Assembly (NCBI RefSeq): GCF_000821185.2
Contig: NZ_CP050855.1
Location: 2,108,001 to 2,172,000 of the forward strand
DNA from: Serratia symbiotica
GTDB taxonomy: Bacteria; Pseudomonadota; Gammaproteobacteria; Enterobacterales; Enterobacteriaceae
Direction of reading: 5' to 3'
Length of the DNA: 64,000 nucleotides
Part shown: in pieces, positions 8,887-17,670 of the stretch
Layout of the letters: the number at the start of each line of letters is the position of its first letter
Position numbering within the stretch: the first letter of the stretch is position 1
The notes under the pieces: model-generated
What the model saw: only the letters and a program-made list of their open reading frames with translations
Databases searched by the model: none
What the model was told of the DNA's origin: nothing
Position numbers and translations under genes: made by a program

Positions 8887-9435
8887 ATGAAAACAAAAAT
8901 TATTGCGGCTATTTTTCCCTTGGCGCTGCTGCTGAGTGCCTGCACCCACGTTGAACCAGCGTTCAACGATGTAGGTACCCGCAGCGGCGGCTGTGTAGCA
9001 GGCGGCCCTGATACAGTTGCACAAAAGTTCTATCACCTGCGTATCCAACAGGGCGCGAGCACCACTTTGCCGAACACTAGCCATCTGGCTCAGTTACAGC
9101 CTTACCTGAGCAAAATGCTGTATCAAGATCTGGTCAGCGTCAGTCAAAACCCCAGCAAGCAAGCGGTAATCGGCGATCTCTTCTCCGGCAATGTTCAAGG
9201 ACCGAGCAGCGCATCCGTTGCCAGCGCGTCTACCATTCCTAATACCGATGCGAAAAATGTTCCGCTGCGCGTAGCATTGAGTTACCAGAACAACGGCGGC
9301 AGCGCAGTCAACTGGCAAGATGAAGTGCTGATGGTGCGTGAAGGTACCTGCTGGGTGGTGGACGATATTCGCTATTTGAACGTGCCAGCACATGCCACTA
9401 GCGGCAGTCTGCGTCAGGTACTGGAAAACCAGTAG
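8887..9435 (+). CDS. ybjP: YbjP, predicted outer-membrane lipoprotein
   Basis: A 182-residue protein matching E. coli YbjP. An N-terminal signal ends in the lipobox LLSAC (acylated Cys at residue 19), with Thr next, favouring outer-membrane sorting. The mature part shows the family pattern GTRSGGCVAGGPDTVAQKFY, SASTIPNTDAKNVPLRV, WQDEVLMVREGTCWVVDDIR and a HATSGSLRQ end. Function is unknown. It stands directly upstream of artP as in E. coli, and a family B repeat occupies its promoter region. Confidence 0.88.
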   Translation: MKTKIIAAIFPLALLLSACTHVEPAFNDVGTRSGGCVAGGPDTVAQKFYHLRIQQGASTTLPNTSHLAQLQPYLSKMLYQDLVSVSQNPSKQAVIGDLFSGNVQGPSSASVASASTIPNTDAKNVPLRVALSYQNNGGSAVNWQDEVLMVREGTCWVVDDIRYLNVPAHATSGSLRQVLENQ

Positions 9436-9656
9436 CCTCTCTCTGCATACCGGCATCATGCTTGGTGCCGGCAATATGCCATGGTCTTGATGACAGTCAG
9501 ATTTCAGTCAACTCAAGAAATTTCGCGGCTCAATATACAACCTGGCACCACCAACGTCCACTCCGTCCCTGAATCGCAATTCTTACATTAGGTTTAGAGC
9601 CTATCCCCATAGGTTCTCATTGCTCGCTGCATCGCCATAAATTTTAACGCATAGAT

Positions 9657-9674
9657 ATTGCATAAATATTCTTT
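9657..9674. promoter_or_regulatory. Possible ArgR box upstream of artP
   Basis: ATTGCATAAATATTCTTT resembles the ArgR half-operator consensus (TGAATwwwwATTCA), and a weaker match, CGCATAGATATTGC, directly precedes it. Tandem ARG boxes would repress artPIQM when arginine is abundant. It stands about 45 bases from the ATG. Confidence 0.4.
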
Positions 9675-9716
9675 TGAAGTTACCATTTGACATCAATTTC
9701 TATTCGATTCTTATGC

Positions 9717-10445
9717 ATGAGCATTCAACTTAACGCTATCAACTGTTATTACGGCACTCATCAGGCACTGTTTGACATTACGCTGAATTGTTCAGCGGGA
9801 GAAACGTTGGTACTGCTTGGCCCAAGTGGTGCTGGGAAAAGCTCATTGTTGCGAGTATTGAACCTGCTAGAAATGCCACGTTCGGGTCAGTTGCAGATCG
9901 CCGGTAATCAGTTTGACTTTATGCAGGTGCCAAGTGAAAAATCCATCCGCGTGCTACGCCAGAACGTCGGCATGGTATTCCAGCAATACAACCTATGGCC
10001 TCACCTTACGGTGGTGCAAAATTTGATCGAGGCACCCTGCCGCGTGCTGGGCCTGACCAAGGCTAAGGCGATGGAACGCGCCGACAAGCTGTTGCAGCGT
10101 CTGCGTCTGACCGATTTCGCCGATCGTTTCCCACTTCACTTATCCGGTGGCCAACAGCAACGCGTAGCGATCGCCAGAGCGCTGATGATGGAGCCGCAGG
10201 TGCTGCTGTTTGATGAGCCGACTGCAGCGTTAGATCCAGAGATCACCGCCCAGATCGTCAGCATCATCCAAGAACTGGCCGATACTGGCATCACTCAGGT
10301 TATCGTCACCCATGAGGTGGAGGTAGCGCGTAAGACCGCCAGCCATATGGTGTATATGGAAAATGGCCGCGTGGTGGAGCAGGGCGACAACAGCCACTTT
10401 ACACGGCCGCAGACTACCGAGTTTGCCAATTATTTATCACACTAA
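9717..10445 (+). CDS. artP: ArtP, ATP-binding subunit of the arginine ABC importer
   Basis: A 242-residue ABC ATPase very similar to E. coli ArtP. Walker A is GPSGAGKS (about residues 36-43), the signature is [15 protein letters not shown], Walker B is [14 protein letters not shown] and the switch His is in VTHEVEVAR. It powers uptake of arginine by ArtQ/ArtM with binding proteins ArtI/ArtJ. I start at 9717 ([10 protein letters not shown], matching the family) rather than the in-frame ATG at 9687. It is first gene of artP-artI-artQ-artM. Confidence 0.95.
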   Translation: MSIQLNAINCYYGTHQALFDITLNCSAGETLVLLGPSGAGKSSLLRVLNLLEMPRSGQLQIAGNQFDFMQVPSEKSIRVLRQNVGMVFQQYNLWPHLTVVQNLIEAPCRVLGLTKAKAMERADKLLQRLRLTDFADRFPLHLSGGQQQRVAIARALMMEPQVLLFDEPTAALDPEITAQIVSIIQELADTGITQVIVTHEVEVARKTASHMVYMENGRVVEQGDNSHFTRPQTTEFANYLSH

Positions 10446-10477
10446 CAATTTAATCTTCTGTATTTGGGGAGTTTGCG

Positions 10478-11209
10478 ATGAAAAAGTACCTAATCGCCGC
10501 CGTTCTGGCAGGCATCAGCGTTTCCGCCTCCGCAGTTGAAACTATTCGTTTCGCGACCGAAGCCTCTTATCCTCCATTTGAATTTATTGACGCCAGCAAC
10601 AAGATACAGGGTTTTGACATTGATGTAGCCAAAGTACTGTGTCAAGAAATGCAGGCCGAGTGTACCTTCACCAATCAAGCTTTCGATAGCCTGATCCCAG
10701 GCCTGAAGTTCAGGCGCTTTGATGCAGTAATGGCCGGTGTGGACATTACACCAGAGCGTGAAAAGCAGGTGCTGTTCACCAAGCCGTACTTTAGCAACTC
10801 GGCGCTATTTATCGCCTTGAAAGGCAGCTTGGCCGATGGTGCAGCGCTGAAAGGCAAGAAAGTCGGCGTGCAAAATGGCACCACTCACCAGAAATATCTG
10901 GCCGACAAACATCCAGAAATCACCACCGTACCCTATGACAGCTACCAGAATGCCATTCTGGATCTGAAAAACGGCCGTGTGGACGCGGTATTCGGCGATA
11001 CGGCGGTGGTTAACGAATGGCTGAAGCAGAATGCGGGGCTGGCAGCAGTGGGCGATAAGGTTACTGATAAAGACTATTTTGGCACCGGCCTGGGTATTGC
11101 GCTAGGTCAGAAAAATACCGAGTTGCAAGGCAAGTTCAACGCCGCTCTGGACAAGATCAAACAGAATGGTACCTATGCAGCCCTCTACAAAAAATGGTTC
11201 CAGCAGTAA
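10478..11209 (+). CDS. artI: ArtI, periplasmic arginine-binding protein
   Basis: A 243-residue solute-binding protein with a signal peptide of about 19 residues (cleavage after ASA). The mature start VETIRFATEASYPPFEF, then QAFDSLIPGLKFRR, MAGVDITPEREKQV and NGTTHQKYLADKHPEI fit the basic-amino-acid-binding family and are closest to E. coli ArtI. It delivers substrate to ArtQM. A GGGGAG ribosome site precedes the ATG; the gap to artP is 32 bases. It is intact, unlike its paralogue artJ downstream. Confidence 0.93.
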   Translation: MKKYLIAAVLAGISVSASAVETIRFATEASYPPFEFIDASNKIQGFDIDVAKVLCQEMQAECTFTNQAFDSLIPGLKFRRFDAVMAGVDITPEREKQVLFTKPYFSNSALFIALKGSLADGAALKGKKVGVQNGTTHQKYLADKHPEITTVPYDSYQNAILDLKNGRVDAVFGDTAVVNEWLKQNAGLAAVGDKVTDKDYFGTGLGIALGQKNTELQGKFNAALDKIKQNGTYAALYKKWFQQ

Positions 11210-11218
11210 TCCGCCGCG

Positions 11219-11935
11219 ATGAATGACATTCAACCTCTAGCAAACGCCGCTGCCATGACCCTCGGCCTTGCTATTTTTGCCCTGATCCTTGGGCTTATTC
11301 TGGCGATGCTGTTTGCCGTTTGGGAATCGTCTCGCTGGAAGCTGGTCAGTGGGTTTGGTACCGTTTGGATGACCTTGGTGCGCGGTCTGCCAGAAATTCT
11401 GGTGGTACTGCTTATCTATTTTGGTTCGTCGCAGCTGCTGTTGATACTGTCGGATGGTTTCACCCTCAATTTAGGTCTGTGCCAATTACCGATCCAACTG
11501 ACGACCGATAACCTCGAAATCAGCCCGTTCCTGTGCGGTGTGATCGCCTTGGCTCTGCTTTATTCCGCTTACGCGTCGCAGACGCTACGTGGTGCACTCA
11601 AGGCGGTACCACAGGGGCAGTGGGAGTCCGGCCAGGCGTTGGGCATCAGTAAGATAGTAGTCTTCTTCCGCTTGATCATGCCTCAGATGTGGCGTCATGC
11701 ACTGCCCGGCCTCGGCAACCAGTGGCTAGTGCTGTTGAAAGATACCGCGCTGGTTTCCTTAATCAGCGTAAACGATTTGATGTTGCAGACTAAGAGTATT
11801 GCGGTTCGTACCCAGGAGCCTTTTACCTGGTATATGATTGCGGCGGCTATCTACCTGTTGGTCACTCTGCTCAGCCAGTACATTATTAAACGCATCGAGC
11901 TACACACCACGCGCTTTGAGCGGGGAGCAACCTGA
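11219..11935 (+). CDS. artQ: ArtQ, permease of the arginine ABC importer
   Basis: A 238-residue His/Glu/Gln/Arg-type permease with about five membrane segments. The EAA loop ([21 protein letters not shown] region, split here by length) contacts ArtP. The gene lies 9 bases after artI, and its stop overlaps the artM start (TGATG), implying translational coupling. Intact. Confidence 0.93.
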   Translation: MNDIQPLANAAAMTLGLAIFALILGLILAMLFAVWESSRWKLVSGFGTVWMTLVRGLPEILVVLLIYFGSSQLLLILSDGFTLNLGLCQLPIQLTTDNLEISPFLCGVIALALLYSAYASQTLRGALKAVPQGQWESGQALGISKIVVFFRLIMPQMWRHALPGLGNQWLVLLKDTALVSLISVNDLMLQTKSIAVRTQEPFTWYMIAAAIYLLVTLLSQYIIKRIELHTTRFERGAT

Positions 11936-12603
11936 TGCTTGAATACTTGCCGGATATCATTAAAGGTCTGCACAGCAGCCTAACGCTGACCCTTGCCGCA
12001 TTGATCGTGGCGCTGGTGCTATCGCTGCTGCTGACAGTGATCCTGACGCTGAAAACGCCACTCCTGACGCCACTGGTCAAAATCTACATCACGCTGTTTA
12101 CCGGCACGCCGTTGCTGGTACAGATCTTCTTAATCTACTATGGCCCAGGCCAGTTCCCAGCGATGCGCGAATATCCTTGGCTGTGGAACCTGCTATCGCA
12201 GCCATGGTTATGCGCGATGATCGCGCTGGCATTGAACAGCGCGGCCTATACCAGCCAACTGTTCTACGGCGCGGTGCGGGCGATCCCTAGCGGTCAGTGG
12301 CAGTCCTGCGAGGCATTGGGCATGTCGCGCCAACAAACGCTGCGTATTCTGCTGCCGTTCGCTTTCAAGCGCGCGCTATCATCCTACTCTAACGAAGTTG
12401 TGCTGGTGTTCAAAAGCACTTCTTTGGCCTACACCATTACGCTGATGGAAGTGATGGGCTACAGCCAATTGATTTACGGCCGCACCTACGATGTGAAGGT
12501 ATTTGCCGCCGCTGGCCTAGTCTACCTGTGCGTCAATGGCTTGTTGACGCTACTGATGCGCTTGGTTGAGCGCCGAGCGCTGATGTTCGAACGCCGTCAC
12601 TAA
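11935..12603 (+). CDS. artM: ArtM, permease of the arginine ABC importer
   Basis: A 222-residue permease pairing with ArtQ. It has five predicted membrane segments; conserved are LFTGTPLLVQIFLIYYGPGQ near residue 55, and the EAA loop with CEALGMSRQQTLRILLPFA. It starts on the ATG overlapping the artQ stop. A hairpin GCCCCGC/CGGGGCG with a T-rich tail (about 12617-12648) follows and should end the operon. Confidence 0.93.
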   Translation: MLEYLPDIIKGLHSSLTLTLAALIVALVLSLLLTVILTLKTPLLTPLVKIYITLFTGTPLLVQIFLIYYGPGQFPAMREYPWLWNLLSQPWLCAMIALALNSAAYTSQLFYGAVRAIPSGQWQSCEALGMSRQQTLRILLPFAFKRALSSYSNEVVLVFKSTSLAYTITLMEVMGYSQLIYGRTYDVKVFAAAGLVYLCVNGLLTLLMRLVERRALMFERRH

Positions 12604-12616
12604 GCGTTCCCCTCAT

Positions 12617-12648
12617 AGCCCCGCTTAATTACGGGGCGTTTCATTTAT
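12617..12648 (+). terminator. Terminator after artM
   Basis: The stem AGCCCCG / CGGGGCG with a TTAATTA-type loop is followed by GTTTCATTT, placed 14 bases after the artM stop. Confidence 0.65.
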
Positions 12649-12662
12649 TGCCTATCAATTCA

Positions 12663-13205
12663 CTCAGCGGCATGGTTATCGCCAAGGGCCAATGCACTTT
12701 CACCAATCAGGCGTTCGACGGCCTGATCGCTGTGCTGAAGTTAAAAAAAGACGACACGCTGATCTCTGGGATGGACATCACACCGGAACGCAGCAAGCAG
12801 GTTTCCTTCACCCAACCGTACTACGCCAGCTCGCTGGCGGATCTGGCAAGCAAAAAGCTCAGCATGGAGAACGGCACTACCCACCAGAAGTACATACAAG
12901 ACGCGCCCTCAGAGATTAACATCGTCTCCTTCAATAGCTATCATAACGCCATCCTTGAGCTAAAAAATGGCCGCATTGATGGCGTGTTCGGCAATACTGC
13001 CGTGGTCAATGAGTGACTGAAAAACAATCCTGATCTAACGCCAGTCGGCGCACAGGTGACCGATGCACGATATTCCGGTACCGGGTTGGGCATTGCAGTT
13101 CGCCTGGATAATCAGGCATTGCAGGCTAAGCTGAACAGCGCGCTGGACGCCATCAAGGCCGACCGTACCTACAAAACCATCAGCGACATGTGGTTCCCGC
13201 AATAA
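12663..13205 (+). pseudogene. artJ: artJ pseudogene (arginine-binding protein), N-truncated with in-frame TGA
   Basis: The remnant reads as ArtJ from about residue 60 onward: QCTFTNQAFDGLI, SGMDITPERSKQVSFTQPYY, MENGTTHQKYIQD, NGRIDGVFGNTAVVNE, then TGA at 13014-13016, then LKNNPDLTPVG to a normal end at WFPQ. The TGA replaces the Trp codon conserved in ArtI and ArtJ (VVNEWLK), so this is a TGG-to-TGA nonsense change. The signal peptide and first lobe are missing and about 20 residues are deleted after PYYASS. It is not functional as a binding protein. Confidence 0.88.
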
Positions 13206-13312
13206 GGTATTAACAAGATCCGTTATCTACTGACCAAATTTGATCAAAGACTCACCCACAGCCTGACCACTGCTATAAATGGCCGGAATAACGGGTCGGG
13301 GTACCGCAGGGG

Positions 13313-13792
13313 TCAATGTAGTACTGGCTGACACTCGACCCCAGAGGAGCTTTCTTCTTCGTCGCTGATATACAGCAGATCGTTCTCCCGCGCTTCGAGG
13401 ATCACCATTGAAATCTGCTCTTCACCCTGTTGCATAAAGTGGGTGAACTGCTCCAACGTTACTCCCACAGCGATGCTCAGCGACTGGCAAACGATCAGCT
13501 TCGGCAGATTGTCATCCTGAATATCGACAAACGCCTTGACGGTCAGTGAACTGGCGTTGATCAGGCTTAGATTAGCCACCAGCGGGATCAGCGTAGTCGG
13601 CTTGACCTCAGCCAACGCCGAGAACAGGATCACATTGTCCACCAGATCGACTTTAGCATCGAACACACCGTCGAAGTTTTGCATGTGCGGCAAGTGCAGC
13701 GCCTGGCAGGAATTGCACTCAAAAAAAGAAATGCCTGATTGATCCAACCAGCGCCGCAACAGCGCCAAATCAGGAACAATGAGTGAATCCAT
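13313..13792 (-). CDS. ybjN: YbjN family protein
   Basis: A 159-residue protein closely matching E. coli YbjN (SFFECNSCQALHLPHMQNFD, VFDAKVDLVDNVILFSA, NASSLTVKAFVDIQDDNLPK). YbjN is a cytoplasmic type III secretion chaperone-like regulator affecting motility, biofilm and stress response; the mechanism is unclear. The ATG at 13792 is the only sensible start. In E. coli rimK and nfsA lie between ybjN and grxA; here they are absent. Confidence 0.9.
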   Translation of the reverse strand: MDSLIVPDLALLRRWLDQSGISFFECNSCQALHLPHMQNFDGVFDAKVDLVDNVILFSALAEVKPTTLIPLVANLSLINASSLTVKAFVDIQDDNLPKLIVCQSLSIAVGVTLEQFTHFMQQGEEQISMVILEARENDLLYISDEEESSSGVECQPVLH

Positions 13793-14392
13793 ATAACCTG
13801 CCTCACAACATTCAAAACGCGAAAAGGCGCATAGCTTACGGAATATTCAGCCGATGCGCCACGATCAATACTGCCTAATTTGTTAATAAGGATCATTATC
13901 GGCGAGAAAAGAGCACAACGCTGACATTTCGTCGATATCATCCCCCCATAGATCGCTGCCTTGCCGCGCTGGTTCAACACTGATGCATCCTAGGCCCCTT
14001 TTCCGCTGGTAACCTCATCGTCATGACATGGAAGATCATGCGACCTGCTGCGATACCAGCCCCAGCAGGCTATCGACGATACAAATCGGATTAACAGGTC
14101 ATTCCTGCTTTTTTTTCACTGGTTCAACAGGCATAGTGAGCGCCATTAACGCAGGTCGTGCGCAGGCTAGGGGCTAATTTGGACAGTCAGAATGTCGCTA
14201 CGATAGCGAATAATTAATTGAATATCAAACCAACAGCCTATCCCAATAGGCGTACATTGTTGCAGCCAGTTTGGATACAGACAGTGCGCTATAACTGGCA
14301 CGTACATGAAGTACATGAGGATAGTGAGCACTGCCCAAGCACAAAATGGCAAATAAAATAGCCTAATGGAATAGGTTCCTAAGGAGCGTTGT
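13793..14392. other. 600-bp gene-free stretch between ybjN and grxA
   Basis: No intact gene. It holds a family B repeat at 14235-14380 and sequence I cannot assign. E. coli carries rimK, nfsA and ybjC here, so the stretch is probably what remains after their loss. Confidence 0.5.
14235..14380 (-). repeat. Dispersed ~147-bp repeat, family B copy 2
   Basis: It starts AGCCTATCCCAATAGGCGT and ends AAAATAGCCTAATGGAATAGG, inverted relative to copies 1 and 3. It ends 12 bases before the grxA ATG, so it must contain or displace the grxA promoter. Confidence 0.85.
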
Positions 14393-14656
14393 ATGTTTGC
14401 AGTAATCTTCGGGCGTCCGGGCTGCCCGTATTGTGTCCGTGCTAAACAATTGGCGGAAAAATTGACGGAAGAACGTGACGATTTCAACTTCCGTTACGTT
14501 GACATTCATGCGGAAGGCATCACCAAAGCCGATCTGGAAAAAACTGTCGGCAAACCGATTGAAACTGTGCCACAGATCTTCCTGGATGAAAAACACATTG
14601 GCGGTTGCACAGATTTTGAAACCTACGCCAAAGAAAACCTAGATCTGTATCAATAA
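14393..14656 (+). CDS. grxA: Glutaredoxin 1
   Basis: An 87-residue glutaredoxin with the dithiol active site GCPYC at residues 10-14, the cis-Pro in VPQIFLDEKHIGGCTDF and glutathione-binding residues as in E. coli GrxA. It reduces ribonucleotide reductase, PAPS reductase and OxyR using glutathione. The ribosome site AAGGAG stands 8 bases before the ATG. A family B repeat directly upstream may alter its expression. An insertion sequence begins 22 bases after the stop. Confidence 0.96.
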   Translation: MFAVIFGRPGCPYCVRAKQLAEKLTEERDDFNFRYVDIHAEGITKADLEKTVGKPIETVPQIFLDEKHIGGCTDFETYAKENLDLYQ

Positions 14657-14669
14657 CACAGCAAAAAGC

Positions 14670-14678
14670 ACTTACGGG
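14670..14678. repeat. Left 9-bp target duplication of the IS
   Basis: ACTTACGGG here and ACTTACGGT at 47103-47111 flank the two IS ends 32 kb apart (8 of 9 identical), the duplication length produced by IS10-type elements. Confidence 0.8.
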
Positions 14679-14710
14679 CTGAGGGATCTCCAGAAAAAAG
14701 ACAGGCATAG
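14679..14710 (+). mobile_element. Left end of an IS4/IS10-type insertion sequence, split by the prophage
   Basis: CTGAGGGATCTCCAGAAA is the left terminal inverted repeat. It matches, at 17 of 18 positions, the reverse complement of the right end at 47085-47102. The remainder of this IS resumes at 46074 after the prophage, with the 13-bp shared block as the joint. Confidence 0.85.
14698..14710. other. attL core of the P2-like prophage
   Basis: The 13-bp block AAGACAGGCATAG occurs here and at 46074-46086, exactly at the junctions between IS sequence and phage sequence, so it is the likely attachment core. It comes from the leader of the IS transposase gene. Confidence 0.8.
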
Positions 14711-14762
14711 TGAAGAAATCAAATCGATAATAACCTGAAATAAATGGATTTATTTCAAACTC

Positions 14763-14782
14763 TGTCTACATATTGACTACAC
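14763..14782. promoter_or_regulatory. Putative integrase arm-binding site, left
   Basis: TGTCTACATATTGACTACAC here corresponds to TGTCTACATCTTGTCTACAC at 45944-45963 beside the integrase gene. Paired TGTCTACA-type repeats on both sides of the core are the arrangement expected of integrase arm sites. Confidence 0.6.
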
Positions 14783-14790
14783 TTCGATAC

Positions 14791-14815
14791 AAAAAAGCCG
14801 GGCACATCGCCCGGC
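14791..14815 (-). terminator. Terminator of the late operon end (after ogr)
   Basis: The stem GCCGGGC / GCCCGGC (14797-14815) with a run of six A on its left reads on the minus strand as a hairpin followed by T6. It ends minus-strand transcription coming from D and ogr. Confidence 0.75.
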
Positions 14816-14911
14816 ACCTCAAAAAAAAACATCATTCAAAGGGCCGCGAAAAGCGTTTTACCTGAATGTGCCCCCGTACTTACTGGATATTGGGGGGCAT
14901 TTTAGTAGTGG

Positions 14912-15160
14912 TCAGAGAGCTAAATTAAGCTGGTCTCTGCCATAGTGGGACGCTGGGAAGGCATCGCGAGGAATGAAATCGGGCGGTAACGGGGCTGTGC
15001 CTGCACGCTTTGTTACTTCCCTTTCCACGCTATTTAGCGTGGTGAATGACCGGCTACACTCCAGATTCTGGCACTGGTGATATTGCCGGATTGTCATATC
15101 GGTAATTTTACGGCTGGTACGGGTGCGGGCCATTGCCCCGCAAAAAGGACATCTGAACAT
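14912..15160 (-). CDS. ogr: Ogr/Delta-type late gene activator
   Basis: An 82-residue zinc-finger protein starting MFRCPFCGAMARTRTSR, with the second Cys pair in CQNLECSRSF, matching the Ogr/Delta family (Cys-X2-Cys ... Cys-X4-Cys). It activates P2-type late promoters by contacting RNA polymerase alpha. I use the ATG at 15160, because the family begins MF(R/H)CP, not the upstream 15193. Last gene of the D-ogr unit, as in P2. Confidence 0.92.
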   Translation of the reverse strand: MFRCPFCGAMARTRTSRKITDMTIRQYHQCQNLECSRSFTTLNSVEREVTKRAGTAPLPPDFIPRDAFPASHYGRDQLNLAL

Positions 15161-15199
15161 AATGATGGCTCCCCTGTGGGAGTTGAACTCCATTTCATT

Positions 15200-16336
15200 T
15201 TATTCAGTTTCCGCTATCCAGTCAGGTATTTTTGCTTCCAGCTCCAGCCGGGTGGTAAAACCGCTGTCGTCTATGACGTGTTCAGCACGCGCAATGATCC
15301 AGTCCTGATTATCTATTTCATCCTTAAAACCGCTAACCGTAACGTGCATTTCTGGATAAAGCTCAGCGCGGCCACGCGCCAAGGTGATCGAAAACTCTGC
15401 TGCGCCACGCTGAAGCTGTTGCCACTTTGCCGCTGCCGCACGTTTCGCCGCCTCTTCATTCTGGTAAGTTTTGCGCAGCACATAGACGTTACCGTCCGCG
15501 CCCTCCATGTAATCGCCCTCACGGCAGCTGCTCTTCTCTTTTTTGGGCTTTGCAGGCTTGCGGCGCTTAACGCTGACCTTTTTCTTTTTGCCAAAATTCA
15601 GATCTAGCCAGTAAGCCCGAACGCCGGTATACGCATCCCGATCGGCGATACGGAAGCGGTGCCGGTCGCCACTTGTGCGGTCAATACTGGCAGAGGGGAG
15701 CGCCCTACCGTCAGCGGTCACACCGCCACCCGGCAGGATAAACAGCAGACTACCGTTCTTGACGGTGGCAATTGCACCCAGCATGTCCGCCATGCGGGTC
15801 AGGAAAGACATATCGCTTTCCTGCGTCTGGTCGGCGTGGTCAATCTCAATATCCATGAGCATTTCACTGATCTGCGCTTTCAGTCCGTAGCGATGTGCAA
15901 TGGCCGACACGACGCGCTCAACGGTCACGTCATGCCATGAGACTTCGCGCTTTACGTTGAACTCTTCACGAAAATCAGCACTGCGGGCAGTAATGCCAAT
16001 GGTATCTGCCGGGCCTTCGTGGGATACCTCATCAACCGTATACAACCCCTTATAAATCAGCGGCTCACCCAGCCAGCCAAATGATACGGCAAGCTCAGCG
16101 CCGCGCGGCGGCAGTGCAACCCTGCCATCAGTATCATCAATGGATATTGACAACTGATCAGCATCAAAGCCCCTGTTGTCCGTCAGTGACAACGACATGA
16201 TCCGATCATCAAGCTGCGTCAGTACCTTGCCGCCCATCGTAATGCTGAATCCCGGACTTTTCACCGCCTCGGTAAGTGAATCGTTATAACTGCTTACGGC
16301 GTCGTTAAGTGGTTTGGTCAGGTCTGTAAGTGCCAT
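15200..16336 (-). CDS. D: GpD, P2-type tail protein
   Basis: A 378-residue homologue of P2 gpD, a baseplate hub/tail protein (T4 gp27-like fold) required for tail assembly and DNA entry. Family features are MSLSLTDNRGFDADQLSISIDD near the start, SDMSFLTRMADMLGA in the middle and ELYPEMHVTVSGFK near the end. A lysine-rich insertion (about residues 265-285) is present. A strong GGGGGAA ribosome site decides the ATG at 16336; 35 further in-frame codons lie upstream without similarity. It now points away from its normal upstream neighbour U because of the FI-U inversion. Confidence 0.9.
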   Translation of the reverse strand: MALTDLTKPLNDAVSSYNDSLTEAVKSPGFSITMGGKVLTQLDDRIMSLSLTDNRGFDADQLSISIDDTDGRVALPPRGAELAVSFGWLGEPLIYKGLYTVDEVSHEGPADTIGITARSADFREEFNVKREVSWHDVTVERVVSAIAHRYGLKAQISEMLMDIEIDHADQTQESDMSFLTRMADMLGAIATVKNGSLLFILPGGGVTADGRALPSASIDRTSGDRHRFRIADRDAYTGVRAYWLDLNFGKKKKVSVKRRKPAKPKKEKSSCREGDYMEGADGNVYVLRKTYQNEEAAKRAAAAKWQQLQRGAAEFSITLARGRAELYPEMHVTVSGFKDEIDNQDWIIARAEHVIDDSGFTTRLELEAKIPDWIAETE

Positions 16337-16395
16337 GTTTCCCCCTTCTTCCGGCGAAGGATCCCACGCGCGCGGTAGAGACCAAACCGATTTTA

Positions 16396-16416
16396 GTTGT
16401 CGCTGTCCGGCCAGAC
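16396..16416 (+). promoter_or_regulatory. Candidate Ogr-binding site upstream of FI
   Basis: GTTGTC-N7-GGCCAGAC. The same two blocks with the same 7-base gap lie at 32641-32661 upstream of the P-Q operon. Both sit about 75-80 bases before the gene start, where P2 late promoters bind Ogr. Confidence 0.5.
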
Positions 16417-16488
16417 CCGCAATAGCGTGAGTGGTGGTCAAACATGGGGGATTATCACTGCGAACTCAATAACGTAATGGTGGAAACT

Positions 16489-17670
16489 ATGGCGGGATCT
16501 CGCTTTCATGGTGCCCGCATCCGGGAGAATACCGACCTTGTGGTGGCTATCAATGACATTGAATCCAGTGTCATTGGGATTGTCGCCGTGGCGGATGATG
16601 CCGATGCGGAAGCCTTTCCCCTGAATACCCCCGTGTTAGTGACACGGGTTAACAACATGCTGGGTAAGGCGGGTAAAACCGGCTCCCTGTACAAAACGCT
16701 TAAAGCCATCGCTGACCAAACCAGCCCGAAAGTGATCGTTGTGCGCGTGGCAGCGGCTACGGAAGAGGAAGGCGGTAAAACGCAATCTCAGCTCATCATG
16801 GGTGGCACGGCAGAAGACGGCAGCTATACCGGCATGTACGCTTTCCTGACGGCTGAACAGAAGGTTGGCTATCGCCCGCGCATTCTGGCCGTGCCGCACT
16901 ACGATACGGAAGAAGTGACATCCGCTCTGTGTGGCATTGCGCAGAACCTGCGGGCGTTCGTTTATGCCGGGTGCCATGAGTGCAAAACGATGGCTGAAGC
17001 TATTGCCTATCGTGCGAACTTCGCCTATCGCGAACTTATGCTTATCTGGCCTGACTTTATCGCTTACAACCCGGTGTCCGGGAAAAATGAAGCGTTCCCG
17101 GCCCCGGCTTATGCGTGCGGCTTGCGCTCGCTGATTGACAACAATCAGGGCTGGCATAAGTCACTTTCAAACGTGGCAGTTAATAACGTGCTGGGGATTT
17201 CGCGTGATGTTTTCTGGTCACTTCAGGCCGAAGACAGCGACGCCAACGAACTGAACAACAAGGAGGTCACAACGCTTATTAAGCGTAATGGCTTCCGGTT
17301 CTGGGGCAACCGTACCACGGACACTAAAGACTATATCTTTGAAGTGTTCACCCGTACCGCGCAGATTCTGGCTGACAGTATTGCAGAAGCGCAATTCGAA
17401 GCTGTTGATGCACCGCTGACCCCGACCAACGCCAAAGACATTGTGAGTGGTATCAACGGCAAGCTCAGCTCGCTTGTCACGCAGGGGCGGTTAATTGGTG
17501 GTGAAAGCTGGTTCGATATCATCGACAACCCGACAACCGGCCTTCGTCAGGGCCAGGTGCGCATTCGCTACAAATACACGTCGATCCCACCGATGGAAGA
17601 TCTGACGATGTACCAGACCTTCACTGATGAATACTTTGAACCTGCGTTCTCTTCGCTGGGAGGTGCATAA
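16489..17670 (+). CDS. FI: GpFI, tail sheath protein
   Basis: A contractile tail sheath protein of 393 residues from the ATG at 16489 (the frame is open from an ATG at 16444). Hallmarks are DADAEAFPLNTPVLVT, SYTGMYAFL, the central YRELMLIWPDFIAYN, GWHKSLSNVAVNNVLGISRD and DGFRFWG-like NGFRFWGNRTT, as in P2 FI. I prefer 16489, where GGTGGA precedes and the sequence begins MAGSRFHGARIREN. Intact. It heads the inverted block FI-FII-E-T-U and lies divergent from D. Confidence 0.9.
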   Translation: MAGSRFHGARIRENTDLVVAINDIESSVIGIVAVADDADAEAFPLNTPVLVTRVNNMLGKAGKTGSLYKTLKAIADQTSPKVIVVRVAAATEEEGGKTQSQLIMGGTAEDGSYTGMYAFLTAEQKVGYRPRILAVPHYDTEEVTSALCGIAQNLRAFVYAGCHECKTMAEAIAYRANFAYRELMLIWPDFIAYNPVSGKNEAFPAPAYACGLRSLIDNNQGWHKSLSNVAVNNVLGISRDVFWSLQAEDSDANELNNKEVTTLIKRNGFRFWGNRTTDTKDYIFEVFTRTAQILADSIAEAQFEAVDAPLTPTNAKDIVSGINGKLSSLVTQGRLIGGESWFDIIDNPTTGLRQGQVRIRYKYTSIPPMEDLTMYQTFTDEYFEPAFSSLGGA

